Source: Erysipelotrichales bacterium
Lineage (GTDB): Bacteria > Bacillota_I > Bacilli_A > RFN20 > CAG-826
Assembly (NCBI GenBank): GCA_022508535.1
Contig: JAFLUZ010000003.1
Coordinates: 56,745-120,744 of the forward strand
DNA length: 64,000 nucleotides
Reading direction: 5' to 3'
Shown: positions 38,335 through 47,728 of the stretch, piece after piece
Position numbering within the stretch: position 1 is the stretch's first letter
How the letters are laid out: each line of letters opens with the position of its first letter
Program-made: the position numbers and the translations under genes
The notes under the pieces: generated by a model
Seen by the model: the letters and a program-made list of their open reading frames with translations, nothing else
What the model was told of the DNA's origin: nothing
The model's database searches: none

Positions 38335-38871
38335 ATGCATATTTTTAAACACTTCATAACAATTACTAAACATCGTTATTTAGTGAGACATTATTGCTTT
38401 AAATTAGGAATACCATGGCAAGGATTAATCCATGATCTATCTAAATACTCGCCAAAGGAGTTTTTTAGTAGTGCTAAATATTACCAAGGAACAAGAAGCC
38501 CGAATGACAAAGAAAGAGAAGTAAAAGGATATTCTGAATCATGGATGCATCATAAAGGTAGAAACAAGCATCATTACGAATATTGGATTGACGTAAATCT
38601 AAATTCTAATGAGTACGAAGCAGTAAAAATTCCTATTAAATATTTGAAAGAAATGTTTGCCGATCGCATAGCAGCATCTCGTATTTACAAAGGCAAAGAT
38701 TATACAAATGCGTGTCCCTATGAATACTTCGTTACACATACCGCCATAAAGAATATGCATCCCGAAAGTTCAAAAATCATGGGGACATGGCTAATGAAAC
38801 TAAAAAACGAGGGAGAAAAAGCTACACTTAAATATATAAAAAACAATTATAAAAACAAGCTAAAATATTAA
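38335..38871 (+). CDS. DUF5662 family protein
   Basis: 178 residues. The pattern HRYLVRHYCFKLGIPWQGL, a following LIHDLSKYSPKEF, then HHKGRNKHHYEYW and a FADRIAASRIYKG segment is typical of DUF5662. The HD pair and HH-N-HH cluster suggest metal binding as in HD-type hydrolases, but the activity is not known. Database labels of catalase for this family are not supported by the sequence. GGGTGAT precedes ATG 38335. Confidence 0.78.
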   Translation: MHIFKHFITITKHRYLVRHYCFKLGIPWQGLIHDLSKYSPKEFFSSAKYYQGTRSPNDKEREVKGYSESWMHHKGRNKHHYEYWIDVNLNSNEYEAVKIPIKYLKEMFADRIAASRIYKGKDYTNACPYEYFVTHTAIKNMHPESSKIMGTWLMKLKNEGEKATLKYIKNNYKNKLKY

Positions 38872-38898
38872 ATGACAAATTATGAATATTTTAAAAAT

Positions 38899-38938
38899 AA
38901 CCTTTTTATTAATTTTCAAATAGTAAAAAGGTTTTTAA
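38899..38938 (+). terminator. Probable terminator before the exopolysaccharide locus
   Basis: AACCTTTTTA (38899-38908), 15-nt loop, TAAAAAGGTT (38924-38933), followed by TTTAATTTT. AT-rich, so moderate strength. Confidence 0.6.
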
Positions 38939-39013
38939 TTTTGACAAAAACGTTATGTTTACATGATGCAATATTGCCTGTTCGATGATGTTGATGTATT
39001 TTTATAACATTTA

Positions 39014-39022
39014 TGTTATAAT
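39014..39022 (+). promoter_or_regulatory. Extended -10 promoter of the exopolysaccharide locus
   Basis: TGT-TATAAT at 39014-39022, 40 bases before the first glycosyltransferase start. The -35 is weak (TTGATG at 38991 is too far). Confidence 0.5.
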
Positions 39023-39061
39023 TATTAATAATTTTTAAACTTTTGTAAGGAGATGAGTCAT

Positions 39062-40144
39062 ATGAAAAAGATAGTAGTTGCAATTGTCTTGCCTAGCTTA
39101 TGTTATGGCGGTGCAGAAACTATGTCGACTCAACTAGCAAAAGCAATAAATAAATCAAAATTTGAGGTTCATTTTATTACAACTCATTCTTTAGGTAATA
39201 ATGACTTATTACAAGTTTTAAAAAGTGATCAAAATATTAAAATTTATTCATTAGAAGAAGATAATGGCATTTCTATAAAAGCAATAAGAAAAATGAATAA
39301 GTACTTGAAACAGATTAAACCTGATGTTATTCATACACATATTCATGCATATGCCTATGTTTTTTTGTATGCCTTATTGCATCATGTAAAAGTAATCCAT
39401 ACCATGCATAGTATGCCTATATATGAATCAAATAGTAAAGGTAAATTTATTCTTAAGCGCATGTCTAAAGCTAAAGTTTTATGTGCTGTTGGAATTTCTG
39501 ATATTATATCTTCACAAATTAAAGATTTATATGGTCAAACATTAATTGAAACTATTTATAACCCAGTAGATTTAGAAAGATTTAATTTGAAAAATAAGAA
39601 AGATCATAAAGACTTTACTATCATAACTGTTGGTCGTATGGAAAAGGAAAAAAATCAAATATTGCTTTTAAGAGCTTTTAATGATTTTCACAAAATTCAT
39701 AATGACACTAAGCTAATCATAGTCGGTGATGGCAAATTGAAAAATGATTTAATTGATTATGTAACTGAAAATAAGTTGACGGATTATGTATCATTTGTTG
39801 GCTCTGTAAAAGACACGGAAAATTATTATTCAATGGGTGATGTTTTTGTGTTGACTTCCATTTATGAAGGATTGCCAATGACAATTTTAGAAGCAATGGC
39901 ATGTGGATTACCAATTATTTCTACAAATGTTGGTGGAATTCCTGATATTGTTGATAGCAATGGGATTCTTATTGAGTCTAATGATTTAATTGGATTAACA
40001 AATGCTATGGTGGAATTGAAGGAAAATGAAAATAAGAGATTAGAATTAGGGCAAAAATCTTATAAAAAATCAAAAAAATATGATTTAAAACTTATTGCAA
40101 CGCAATATGAAGATTTGTATGTTAAATATGCAAAAAGGAGTTAA
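39062..40144 (+). CDS. GT4-family glycosyltransferase
   Basis: 360-residue GT-B enzyme. The N-terminal acceptor domain starts with LPSLCYGGAETM; the C-terminal donor domain has ITVGRMEKEKN near residue 185, and the EGLPMTILEAMACGLPII motif with its E-x7-E pair near 270. It transfers a sugar from a nucleotide sugar to a lipid-linked intermediate, first gene of the polysaccharide operon. Start ATG 39062 is 9 nt from AAGGAG; ATG 39053 is too close. Confidence 0.88.
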   Translation: MKKIVVAIVLPSLCYGGAETMSTQLAKAINKSKFEVHFITTHSLGNNDLLQVLKSDQNIKIYSLEEDNGISIKAIRKMNKYLKQIKPDVIHTHIHAYAYVFLYALLHHVKVIHTMHSMPIYESNSKGKFILKRMSKAKVLCAVGISDIISSQIKDLYGQTLIETIYNPVDLERFNLKNKKDHKDFTIITVGRMEKEKNQILLLRAFNDFHKIHNDTKLIIVGDGKLKNDLIDYVTENKLTDYVSFVGSVKDTENYYSMGDVFVLTSIYEGLPMTILEAMACGLPIISTNVGGIPDIVDSNGILIESNDLIGLTNAMVELKENENKRLELGQKSYKKSKKYDLKLIATQYEDLYVKYAKRS

Positions 40145-40153
40145 AAGATTATT

Positions 40154-41557
40154 ATGGAGCTATTAAAAAAATTAAGGTGGCCAGGAATTGTTCTTTTAAC
40201 TGTGTTATATATCATATTTAAAGTTATGGGCATTGGTGGAAATATTATTAATATATTTTCCATTGGATTAGCGGGAATTATTCTAACACTACCCTTAGAG
40301 GAAAAAGTATATACATCGTTCTTTTTTATACAAGGTTTTTTGTATTTCTTTGTTTTTTCCTTTGCGTTTTATAATGTCATTGTTTTAATGATTTTAGGGC
40401 ACATGTTATTAATGAAAAAACATTTTCCTCGACTTAATATAATAATTTTATCTGGAATTTTATTGGCATATGAAATAGTTTTGCATGTTGTTTATAGCAA
40501 TATGGAAATTTCATATTTGGTAAAGTGGGTATTGGCGTTCTTTGTATCTATTAGTTTAATGCAAAATAACGTGATTAAATTTGATAAGTGTAAGGCAATA
40601 TTCTTATACGCATTAGGATCTACTTTTATAGAAGTAGGGACACTTTTAGGAAATAATGGATTGTTATCTTCGTCTATATATGACCGCTTTGAAGGTGGTA
40701 TGGGAACGCTTAATAATAATACTTTTTCTTTATATTGCTTGTTTTGTGTTAGCCTTTGTGTCTATGTTCTTTGCGATAAAAGAGCTCAAAAAAATTCACC
40801 ATTTTATCAAAAATATAAAAGAATTATGCCAATATTATTAATTGCATTTGCGGGAATTGCTCTTTTTGTCGGAGCATCAATGCTATCAAAAGCCTACTTT
40901 TTAGTAGCTATTATTTGGGCAATGATATTATTTTTATTTAATGCAAAATATAAAAAACGGGCAATACTTTTGTTCTTAATTGCTGTTGTATCTGTAATTG
41001 CTATTTTTAGTATTCCTACAACTCGGGAGTTGGTAAATGGAGTTATTGCTCGATTTGGCGGTTTAAATGATATTAATACAATTACAACTGGAAGAACGGA
41101 GATATTGTTGAGATATATAACTAAATTAAGAAACGATCCAATCAAATTGTTTTTTGGAACAGGGTTATTTACATATACAGAGGTTTTCAATATAGGTATT
41201 TACACAGGACAAAACACGAATTATGTCACGCATAATGTAATTCTAGAAATTATTTGTGGATATGGTCTTGTGGGATTTTCTATTCTATTATGGGTATATC
41301 TAAAAGCTTTTATTAAGGACAGCAAAAATAAATTTTACAAAGATTTTAATAGATTTATACCATTAATAGTGTTTTTAGTTTTTGGTTTGTCATTATCTTT
41401 GTATAGAGAAGATGTTACACATTTTATAATTTTACTTTGTCTTGTTGTCTGCAGAAGTGATTTATCAAATAATATCAGCGATAAAGCACAAACTGATGCA
41501 GAAATTGACACGACCAGTGATATAGAATCAAAAGAATTATTTTTTCAAAAGCCATGA
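40154..41557 (+). CDS. Wzy-like polysaccharide polymerase / O-antigen ligase family
   Basis: 467 residues with about ten to twelve helices. The region around 315-380, with GRTEILLRYITKLRNDP, FFGTGLFTY and a following NYVTHNVILEIICGYGLVGF, is the hallmark of the Wzy/WaaL family periplasmic loop and its downstream helix. It should join repeat units on the outer face of the membrane. The C-terminus is a short acidic tail. Its nearest ribosome site, AAAGGAG, is rather far (about 13 nt). Confidence 0.82.
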   Translation: MELLKKLRWPGIVLLTVLYIIFKVMGIGGNIINIFSIGLAGIILTLPLEEKVYTSFFFIQGFLYFFVFSFAFYNVIVLMILGHMLLMKKHFPRLNIIILSGILLAYEIVLHVVYSNMEISYLVKWVLAFFVSISLMQNNVIKFDKCKAIFLYALGSTFIEVGTLLGNNGLLSSSIYDRFEGGMGTLNNNTFSLYCLFCVSLCVYVLCDKRAQKNSPFYQKYKRIMPILLIAFAGIALFVGASMLSKAYFLVAIIWAMILFLFNAKYKKRAILLFLIAVVSVIAIFSIPTTRELVNGVIARFGGLNDINTITTGRTEILLRYITKLRNDPIKLFFGTGLFTYTEVFNIGIYTGQNTNYVTHNVILEIICGYGLVGFSILLWVYLKAFIKDSKNKFYKDFNRFIPLIVFLVFGLSLSLYREDVTHFIILLCLVVCRSDLSNNISDKAQTDAEIDTTSDIESKELFFQKP

Positions 41558-41604
41558 ATGTAATTAATTAAAAAACACAAATCTATGTTAAGAAAGGAGT
41601 AAAT

Positions 41605-43044
41605 ATGGGAAAATCTGATAATTTAAAATCAAATTATATATTTAATTTATTTGTAGTAATTGTCCAAGCAATTATCCCGTTAATTGTTACTCCTGTAATC
41701 TCTAGAATACTAGAACCAGATGGTATAGGAGTGTATAGCTATACATACTCTTTAATAATTATTTTTATATCGATTGGAACTTTGGGCACATCTACACATG
41801 GTCAAAGGCAAATTGCAATGTTTTCTGAAGATAAAGAAAAATATTCAAAAATATTTTACGAAATATTTTTCTTGCGATTTATATGTCTATTTTTAACACT
41901 AGGTGTTTTTGCCATATCTATTCTTTTCATTGAAAGATATGCAACTTATTTTTGGCTTCAAATTCCTTTTTTTGTCGCCGCTATGCTGGATATTACTTGG
42001 CTTTATCAAGGATTGGAGAAATTCAAAAGCGTTGCTATAAAAAACATTCTCATAAAACTTCTAGGCCTTATTCTTATATTTATTTTAGTACGAAAAAAAG
42101 AAGATTTATGGTTGTATATTTTGATTCTCTCATCAACACAATTATTGGGAGACGCTGCATTATGGCTTAATATTAAAGAAATTGTTTGTAAAGTACCGCT
42201 TAAAGCACTAAATTTAAAGACACATTTTAAAGATGTTATGGTCTATTTTATTCCTACCATTGCATTTCAATTTTATTCTATGATTGATAAAGTAATATTA
42301 GGAATATTTTCTACAGAAGAAGAAACTGGTTATTATGAGCAAGCACATAAGATTGTTGATTTATGTGTGAGTTTTTTAACTGCTTATAATGTTGTCATTA
42401 GATCCCGAATGTCATATCTATTTGCTAAAACTGATACTGAGGGAATTAAGACTAATATTTCAAAATCCGTCCAGTTTGTATTGTTATTGGCACTTCCAAT
42501 ATCACTAGGAATTATGGGGATTGCTTCAAATTTTGTGCAATGGTTTTTTGGAAGTGGATATGAAAAAGTTGCAATCTTGCTCGTAGTTGTTGCACCAATC
42601 ATAATTCTTATGTCTTTTATAACATGTTTAGATTCAATTGTTTTCACACCATTCGGGTTGCAGTCAAAGGCAAATGTAGCAACGGTCAGTGCTGCGATAT
42701 TTAATTGCTTTGCAACACTTATTTTAATTCCATGGTTACAATCTTTAGGTGCAGTAATTGCATCGCTATTGGCGGAAATTATTATTTTAGTTATTTATTT
42801 TCTTTATGCCAAAAAATACATCCCTTTTAAACAAGTTATATTGTTAAGTTATAAATATGTGATTTCTGCGCTTGTTATGCTATTGGGAGTTTATATACTT
42901 GGTATGTATGTACATGGAATACTTGGAACAATTATTCAAATTGGATGCGGTGCAATTATCTATTTTGCAATGATTTTAATTTTAAGAGACAAATTTGTAA
43001 TTAACACTATTAAAAGCATATTTAAAAGAAGGAGTAATAGCTAA
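41605..43044 (+). CDS. Wzx-like polysaccharide flippase (MATE/MOP superfamily)
   Basis: 479 residues and about twelve to fourteen helices. The N-terminal ISRILEPDGIGVYSYTYSLI and the DITWLYQGLEKFKSVAIKN segment near residue 125-145 are typical of Wzx/RfbX flippases, which move undecaprenyl-linked oligosaccharide units across the membrane. AAAGGAG precedes ATG 41605. Its stop overlaps the next glycosyltransferase start. Confidence 0.88.
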   Translation: MGKSDNLKSNYIFNLFVVIVQAIIPLIVTPVISRILEPDGIGVYSYTYSLIIIFISIGTLGTSTHGQRQIAMFSEDKEKYSKIFYEIFFLRFICLFLTLGVFAISILFIERYATYFWLQIPFFVAAMLDITWLYQGLEKFKSVAIKNILIKLLGLILIFILVRKKEDLWLYILILSSTQLLGDAALWLNIKEIVCKVPLKALNLKTHFKDVMVYFIPTIAFQFYSMIDKVILGIFSTEEETGYYEQAHKIVDLCVSFLTAYNVVIRSRMSYLFAKTDTEGIKTNISKSVQFVLLLALPISLGIMGIASNFVQWFFGSGYEKVAILLVVVAPIIILMSFITCLDSIVFTPFGLQSKANVATVSAAIFNCFATLILIPWLQSLGAVIASLLAEIIILVIYFLYAKKYIPFKQVILLSYKYVISALVMLLGVYILGMYVHGILGTIIQIGCGAIIYFAMILILRDKFVINTIKSIFKRRSNS

Positions 43045-44165
43045 TGAAAACGAAAATATTGTATTTTGTAGATAAGTTATGCCATGATGGAATTCAAACA
43101 CTTCTTTTAAATATTGTTAAAAATATTGATACTACAAAGTTTTCAATAAGTTTTCTTTGTTTTGATTTTGGTAAAGAATATGAATTAGAAAAAGTAATTA
43201 AGGAATTGGGATGCGAAATTTACAAAGTTGCCCATCCTCAAAAGAAACCATTTAAGTGTTTAAAACAACTAAATTTATTTTTTAAACTACATAAGTTTGA
43301 TATTGTGCATTGCCACTCATCCAGCAAATCAGCAATAGTGTTAAGATATGCTAAAAAGCATAGAGTCAAAATTAGAATAGCTCATTCGCATTGCACTCAT
43401 TTTCAAACTAAAAATATTTTTATTAAAATGATTGGCAATTTTTTGATGATTTACACTAGAAAATATGCTACTCATTATGCCGCTTGTTCACTAGCAGCGG
43501 CAGAATGGATGTTTGGAAAAAAGAATATAGATAGTGGGAAAGTTAAAATTATAAGAAACGCTATTGATATAAGTACTTTTTCTTATAATGATAATGTAAG
43601 AAATGAATTAAGGACATTATATAATATATCGGATAAAACATTTGTAATAGGACATATTGGGAGATTCATGGACCAAAAGAATCATAAGTTTATGATAGAG
43701 GTTTTGAATCAATTAAGATTAAAATGTGTAGATTGCAAAATGGTTTTTGTTGGTGTTGGAGATTTAATGCAAGAATGCCAGGAACTTTGTCACAAATTGA
43801 ATTTGGATGATTACGTTATTTTTGCTGGTTATCAAAGTCGTGCATATCAATTTTATTCAATGTTTGATGTGTTTATTTTGCCTAGTTTATTTGAAGGATT
43901 GCCATTTGTGGGAGTAGAAGCGCAGGCAAGTGGACTAAAATGCTTATTTTCTTTGACAGTATCTAAGCAAGTTGCTCTTTGTGATAAATTATGTAGTTTT
44001 ATTGATTTGTCTTACGGAGAAGAACATTTTGCAACATGCATAATAGATGCATCAAAAGAGAAAATAAATCGATATGAAATTTACGATGAATTAAAAAATA
44101 GTGGCTATGATATTAAATCTGAAATAAAGAATTTAGAAAGTTATTATATGGGACTATTAGATTGA
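43044..44165 (+). CDS. GT4-family glycosyltransferase (EpsF-like)
   Basis: 373 residues. HCHSSSKSAIVLRYAKKH, then RIAHSHCTHF, the donor-domain GHIGRFMDQKNHKFM near residue 205 and SLFEGLPFVGVEAQASGL near 285-305 place it with EpsF/CapM-like glycosyltransferases. It is a paralogue of the minus-strand enzyme at 45625-46755, with the same GHIGRFM-QKNH and EGLP-VGVEAQ elements. Confidence 0.87.
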   Translation: MKTKILYFVDKLCHDGIQTLLLNIVKNIDTTKFSISFLCFDFGKEYELEKVIKELGCEIYKVAHPQKKPFKCLKQLNLFFKLHKFDIVHCHSSSKSAIVLRYAKKHRVKIRIAHSHCTHFQTKNIFIKMIGNFLMIYTRKYATHYAACSLAAAEWMFGKKNIDSGKVKIIRNAIDISTFSYNDNVRNELRTLYNISDKTFVIGHIGRFMDQKNHKFMIEVLNQLRLKCVDCKMVFVGVGDLMQECQELCHKLNLDDYVIFAGYQSRAYQFYSMFDVFILPSLFEGLPFVGVEAQASGLKCLFSLTVSKQVALCDKLCSFIDLSYGEEHFATCIIDASKEKINRYEIYDELKNSGYDIKSEIKNLESYYMGLLD

Positions 44166-44216
44166 TATATATTTATTTTGCTATTAATCGTAGATTAATG
44201 CTGAATATAAAATATT

Positions 44217-44245
44217 TTGTAATATCGGCATGAAAATGATAAAAT
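44217..44245 (+). promoter_or_regulatory. Sigma-A promoter with extended -10 before the wzz-like gene
   Basis: TTGTAA (44217-44222), 17 nt, TAAAAT (44240-44245) preceded by TGA. It suggests the chain-length gene pair can be expressed apart from the upstream glycosyltransferases. Confidence 0.65.
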
Positions 44246-44275
44246 AAAATAACAAATATGAAAGGATGAATGAAA

Positions 44276-44953
44276 ATGGAAGAAGATCAAATTTCACTAA
44301 AATATATATTTAGATCATTTAAAAGACATTGGTTAACAATTGTGTACTTCACTTGTTGTTTCTTGGTAGTAGGTGTTGTATATGCAAAACTTATGAATCC
44401 ACCAACATATAGATCTGTCGGTGTTTTAGTTACAACAAATTCGTCTGCTGACACTAACCCTACTATTACATCAATTGTTACAAATGAGCAAGCAGTTGCC
44501 GAGGTTGTTTATCAAAATCTTAAGACTGAAGGAGTTCATCATAAAAATGGTAGTGAGGTATCTCTAAGTGAAATTTCTTCAGGCATAAGTGTGGAAAGCA
44601 CAACATCAAATCTCCAAATTCAAATTGTATTTACTAATTCTGATGAAACAATTGTGGAAAGAGTTTTAAATGAAGTATTAGATGTAAGTTTTGAAGTAGT
44701 AGATAGTAGATTCCATAATATTTATTATCCATCAATAGTTTCCTATGCTTCTGAACCAATTAATATCGCAAGATCTAATGTAGTTATAATTGGTTTATCA
44801 ACTGTTGCTGGTGCAATTATTGGTGCAGTATGTACTTTAGTCGAAGAAACGCGTCAAAATTCATTATATGAAATAAATGACATCAAAAAAATTGACACTA
44901 ATGTATTTAACATAGAATATACTAAGGAGAAAAAACATGAAATCTCTAAATAA
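44276..44953 (+). CDS. Wzz/YveK-like chain-length determinant protein
   Basis: 225 residues with one membrane segment near 19-37 and another near 170-192, flanking a soluble external part, as in CapA/YveK/Wzz transmembrane modulators. The Pro-containing sequence after the first helix (LMNPPTYRSVGVLV) fits the family. It controls polymer length and normally activates a partner BY-kinase. That partner, 44937-45566, overlaps its 3' end. ATG 44276 is better spaced from AAAGGA than ATG 44270. Confidence 0.85.
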   Translation: MEEDQISLKYIFRSFKRHWLTIVYFTCCFLVVGVVYAKLMNPPTYRSVGVLVTTNSSADTNPTITSIVTNEQAVAEVVYQNLKTEGVHHKNGSEVSLSEISSGISVESTTSNLQIQIVFTNSDETIVERVLNEVLDVSFEVVDSRFHNIYYPSIVSYASEPINIARSNVVIIGLSTVAGAIIGAVCTLVEETRQNSLYEINDIKKIDTNVFNIEYTKEKKHEISK

Positions 44954-45566
44954 AAAGAATTATTTTAATGATGCAGTCAATAATGTAATTGCAAATGAAA
45001 AACTTTATAATTCCATAATTAAATTGCAAAACGAATTAGTAGTTTTTATGAATCGCCAACCAAAAGTTGTTGCTATTGTGGCTCCTAGAGACCGTAGACA
45101 CAGTTCTTTAATGGCTAAAGCGGTATCTGAAGTTTATGCTTTTAACAATGAAAAAACATTGCTAATGGATTTAGATATGCATGAACCTACGATTAATAAA
45201 TTATATAATTTAGATTCTGAAAAATCATTAATCGATTTAGTTCAAGAAGATCCAAAAGAAATGGCATTAAAAATAAATGAATATTTAGATGTTGTTGTAT
45301 CCAAAACTGAGACTTATCAAGCTAAATTTTTGGTTTCAAATGAATTTAAAGATATTATGAGTAAATTAAAAGATGGTTATGATCACATCATTGTGGTTTT
45401 ACCACCTGTGCTAGAAAATCAAGATGTATTACTTTTAAATGATAGTTTAGATGCAGTAGTGTTAGTTACGAAGAAAAATGAAACAATAATTAAAGATATA
45501 AAATCATCTATTAATTTTTTAAAAAGCAATAAACTACCATTTGTAGGAACAATTTTTATTAATTAG
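44937..45566 (+). CDS. BY-kinase-like protein lacking a P-loop (CapB/EpsB pseudo-kinase)
   Basis: 209 residues with the MinD/BY-kinase fold. Walker A' is kept (TLLMDLDMHEPT, 74-85) and the C-terminal strand IIVVLPPV with following V-LVTKKNET matches the Walker B region. The P-loop position, however, reads APRDRRHSS (49-57) instead of a GxxxGKS/T, so ATP binding by the usual loop is lost. There is no C-terminal Tyr cluster. Paired with a Wzz-like protein, it is probably a structural or regulatory remnant, not an active kinase. Confidence 0.75.
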   Translation: MKSLNKKNYFNDAVNNVIANEKLYNSIIKLQNELVVFMNRQPKVVAIVAPRDRRHSSLMAKAVSEVYAFNNEKTLLMDLDMHEPTINKLYNLDSEKSLIDLVQEDPKEMALKINEYLDVVVSKTETYQAKFLVSNEFKDIMSKLKDGYDHIIVVLPPVLENQDVLLLNDSLDAVVLVTKKNETIIKDIKSSINFLKSNKLPFVGTIFIN

Positions 45567-45590
45567 ATTTAAAAAAACAAAAGGTTAGAA

Positions 45591-45619
45591 AAAAATATCA
45601 GTGATCCTGATATTTTTTT
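45591..45619. terminator. Bidirectional terminator
   Basis: AAAAATATCAG (45591-45601), loop TGATC, CTGATATTTTT (45607-45617), between converging polysaccharide genes. Confidence 0.82.
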
Positions 45620-45624
45620 ATTAT

Positions 45625-46755
45625 TTATTTATTTATTTCTTCTATATATTTTTGATAAAGTTCAACTAATTTTTTTGATTGATAAGTAATATTGAATTTG
45701 TCATTATTATAGGACTCATCTCTAATTGCATTTTGCAAAGTGAAATCATCTACTATTTGCTTTGCCCAAGTACTAGCACTTTGTTTAAGAGATATAAACT
45801 TTGTGGTTTCAACAATTTTTGTTTCTTTTGTAATGGTGTCTGATAAATAACATTTTAAACCATTTATCTGCGCTTCAACACCTACAACAGGAAGGCCCTC
45901 ATACAAACTAGGTAATAAGAAGCAATCCATCGCTTGATAATAATCTTCTGGTTTATTAGTCAAATTTATAAAAGTCACTTTATCACTAATATTTAATTGT
46001 ATGACTTTCTTTTGAATTACGTCGTGCAACGGACCATCACCAATTAAAAGAAGAACGGAATCCTCATTAATTTTTTGAATTTCATAAAATATATCAAGTA
46101 AAAACGTATGATTTTTTTGAAGCATGAACCTTCCAATATGTCCAACAACAAATTTATCATTTATTTTATTTTCTAAACGAATTCTATCTCTTGTTTTTTG
46201 ATTGAATTTAAATCTATCAATATCAATGGCATTATTTATTATTTCAACTCGCCCGTTTTCTACTAGTTTGTTTCCAAACAACCATTTGGCAGCATATTCG
46301 GAACATCCAAAAAAGTGTGTTGCGTATTTTTTTGAAAATGGTCGTAGCATATTTTTAATTATGGTTTTTTTCCATTCTTTTTTATTAGATGTTGAATGAG
46401 AATGAACTATTCGAATTTTAATCCCGGCCTTTTTGGCGGCTCTTAATGTAAAAACACTTAATGCATTCATGTTAGAATGCACAATGTCATATTTTTCTTG
46501 CCTAAATATTTTTTCCAAAGTTTTCATGTATTTAAAAGGATTGGAATAAGGAGGAATAATTATAATTTTTCCTCCCATTGCTTCAATTTTATCTTTATCA
46601 ATGATTTTAGAGGTGCCTTCAACAAGAAAATCAAATTGCACTTTGGAGCGATCGATATGTTTGTAGTAGTTCATAACTACTGATTCAACTCCACCACACC
46701 CAGTAATTCCAATTACTTGTGCAACGCGTATAACGTTTTTAATATCGTTTGCCAT
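45625..46755 (-). CDS. GT4-family glycosyltransferase (EpsF-like), paralogue
   Basis: 376 residues. An N-terminal GCGGVESVVMNYYKHID segment, RIVHSHST, the donor-domain VGHIGRFMLQKNHTFLLD near residue 208 and SLYEGLPVVGVEAQINGL near 290 are visible. It is closely like the enzyme at 43044-44165 and probably arose by duplication, then moved to the opposite strand with the initiating transferase, which it follows by 2 bases. Confidence 0.87.
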   Translation of the reverse strand: MANDIKNVIRVAQVIGITGCGGVESVVMNYYKHIDRSKVQFDFLVEGTSKIIDKDKIEAMGGKIIIIPPYSNPFKYMKTLEKIFRQEKYDIVHSNMNALSVFTLRAAKKAGIKIRIVHSHSTSNKKEWKKTIIKNMLRPFSKKYATHFFGCSEYAAKWLFGNKLVENGRVEIINNAIDIDRFKFNQKTRDRIRLENKINDKFVVGHIGRFMLQKNHTFLLDIFYEIQKINEDSVLLLIGDGPLHDVIQKKVIQLNISDKVTFINLTNKPEDYYQAMDCFLLPSLYEGLPVVGVEAQINGLKCYLSDTITKETKIVETTKFISLKQSASTWAKQIVDDFTLQNAIRDESYNNDKFNITYQSKKLVELYQKYIEEINK

Positions 46756-46757
46756 AA

Positions 46758-47489
46758 TTATTCGGCTCCATCTTGTCTTAAGACAGCACCGAAAGTCATA
46801 AAAATTAATTTGATATCATACCAAAATGATCTTTTATGTGCTATATAATTTAAATCCAATTCAACCATTTGCTTAAATGGAATCTTGCTTCTGCCTCTAA
46901 CTTGCCATTCGCCGGTTAATCCTTGTGGCACAAGTAGTCTTTGTTTATCGTAGTCGCTATAAAGTTCATATTCTCGCAATGTGCCTGGTCGTGGACCGAC
47001 CAAAGACATATCGCCTTTTAAAATGTTGATAAGTTGTGGCAATTCATCAATAGAACTTTTTCTAAGGAATTTACCAATTTTTGTAATACGTGGATCATCT
47101 TTCATTTTAAAAGTAATGCCTTGATTCATATTTTGATTTAACAATGTATCTAATTCTTGCTCTGCACCATCACGCATTGAACGAAATTTATAAAACTTAA
47201 AGATTTTTCCATTTTTTCCAACGCGTTTAGAAACGTAGAATACTTTTCCACGAGAAGTACATTTTATTAAAATTGCAATTATTAAAAATAATGGTGATAG
47301 CACAATAAGAGAAATTAGAGAAAATACAATATCAAAAGCGCGCTTGAAAAACGCATAAACACGTCCCCCCTTAACTTTTATAGAAGTTGAAGGAGCAGCT
47401 TGTACTGTATTTAATTCTGGCTCGCTTTTTTCTGTTTCATTAATAACAGCAACAGAACCAGCATCTAACTCTTCATAGTCTTTGTTCAT
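46758..47489 (-). CDS. Undecaprenyl-phosphate sugar phosphotransferase (bacterial sugar transferase)
   Basis: 243 residues. A polar N-terminal extension (1-45) precedes the single hydrophobic segment near 52-75 (IVFSLISLIVLSPLFLIIAI). The catalytic domain has the diagnostic FYKFRSMR, IGKFLRKSSIDELPQLINIL and DMSLVGPRPG, then GLTGEWQVRGR. It attaches the first sugar-1-phosphate to undecaprenyl phosphate and so starts each repeat unit of the polysaccharide. First gene of a two-gene minus-strand operon. Confidence 0.93.
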   Translation of the reverse strand: MNKDYEELDAGSVAVINETEKSEPELNTVQAAPSTSIKVKGGRVYAFFKRAFDIVFSLISLIVLSPLFLIIAILIKCTSRGKVFYVSKRVGKNGKIFKFYKFRSMRDGAEQELDTLLNQNMNQGITFKMKDDPRITKIGKFLRKSSIDELPQLINILKGDMSLVGPRPGTLREYELYSDYDKQRLLVPQGLTGEWQVRGRSKIPFKQMVELDLNYIAHKRSFWYDIKLIFMTFGAVLRQDGAE

Positions 47490-47554
47490 TCTTAATTCGC
47501 CTGCTCTTATTTAGTTATTTATCGTAGATAAATAGTTGGGATATTCCACATATA

Positions 47555-47582
47555 AATATAACATATCTAAGTTTTTTCTCAA
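47555..47582 (-). promoter_or_regulatory. Promoter of the sugar-transferase operon
   Basis: On the minus strand TTGAGA (47582-47577), 16 nt, TATATT (47560-47555), about 65 bases before the gene start. Two direct repeats lie just upstream of it. Confidence 0.5.
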
Positions 47583-47591
47583 AGAATAATT

Positions 47592-47631
47592 ACACATTTG
47601 GTGCAATTTGGATAAAATTAACACACATTTG
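47592..47631. repeat. Direct repeats 31 bp apart upstream of the sugar-transferase promoter
   Basis: ACACATTTG occurs at 47592-47600 and 47623-47631, start-to-start distance 31 bases, about three helical turns. They lie 10-50 bases upstream of the -35 on the minus strand, where an activator would bind. Confidence 0.45.
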
Positions 47632-47728
47632 TCGCATAAAAAAATAAAACATAGTAAGCAATAAATAGAAATTTCACTTGTTTTTAATGGCATTTTTTGA
47701 TTAAATATTAAATAAGTTGGTGAACAAA

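Noticed and set aside
38335..38871. Catalase annotation for the DUF5662 protein
   Set aside because: No catalase motif; the visible His/Asp clusters fit a metal-binding HD-like protein.
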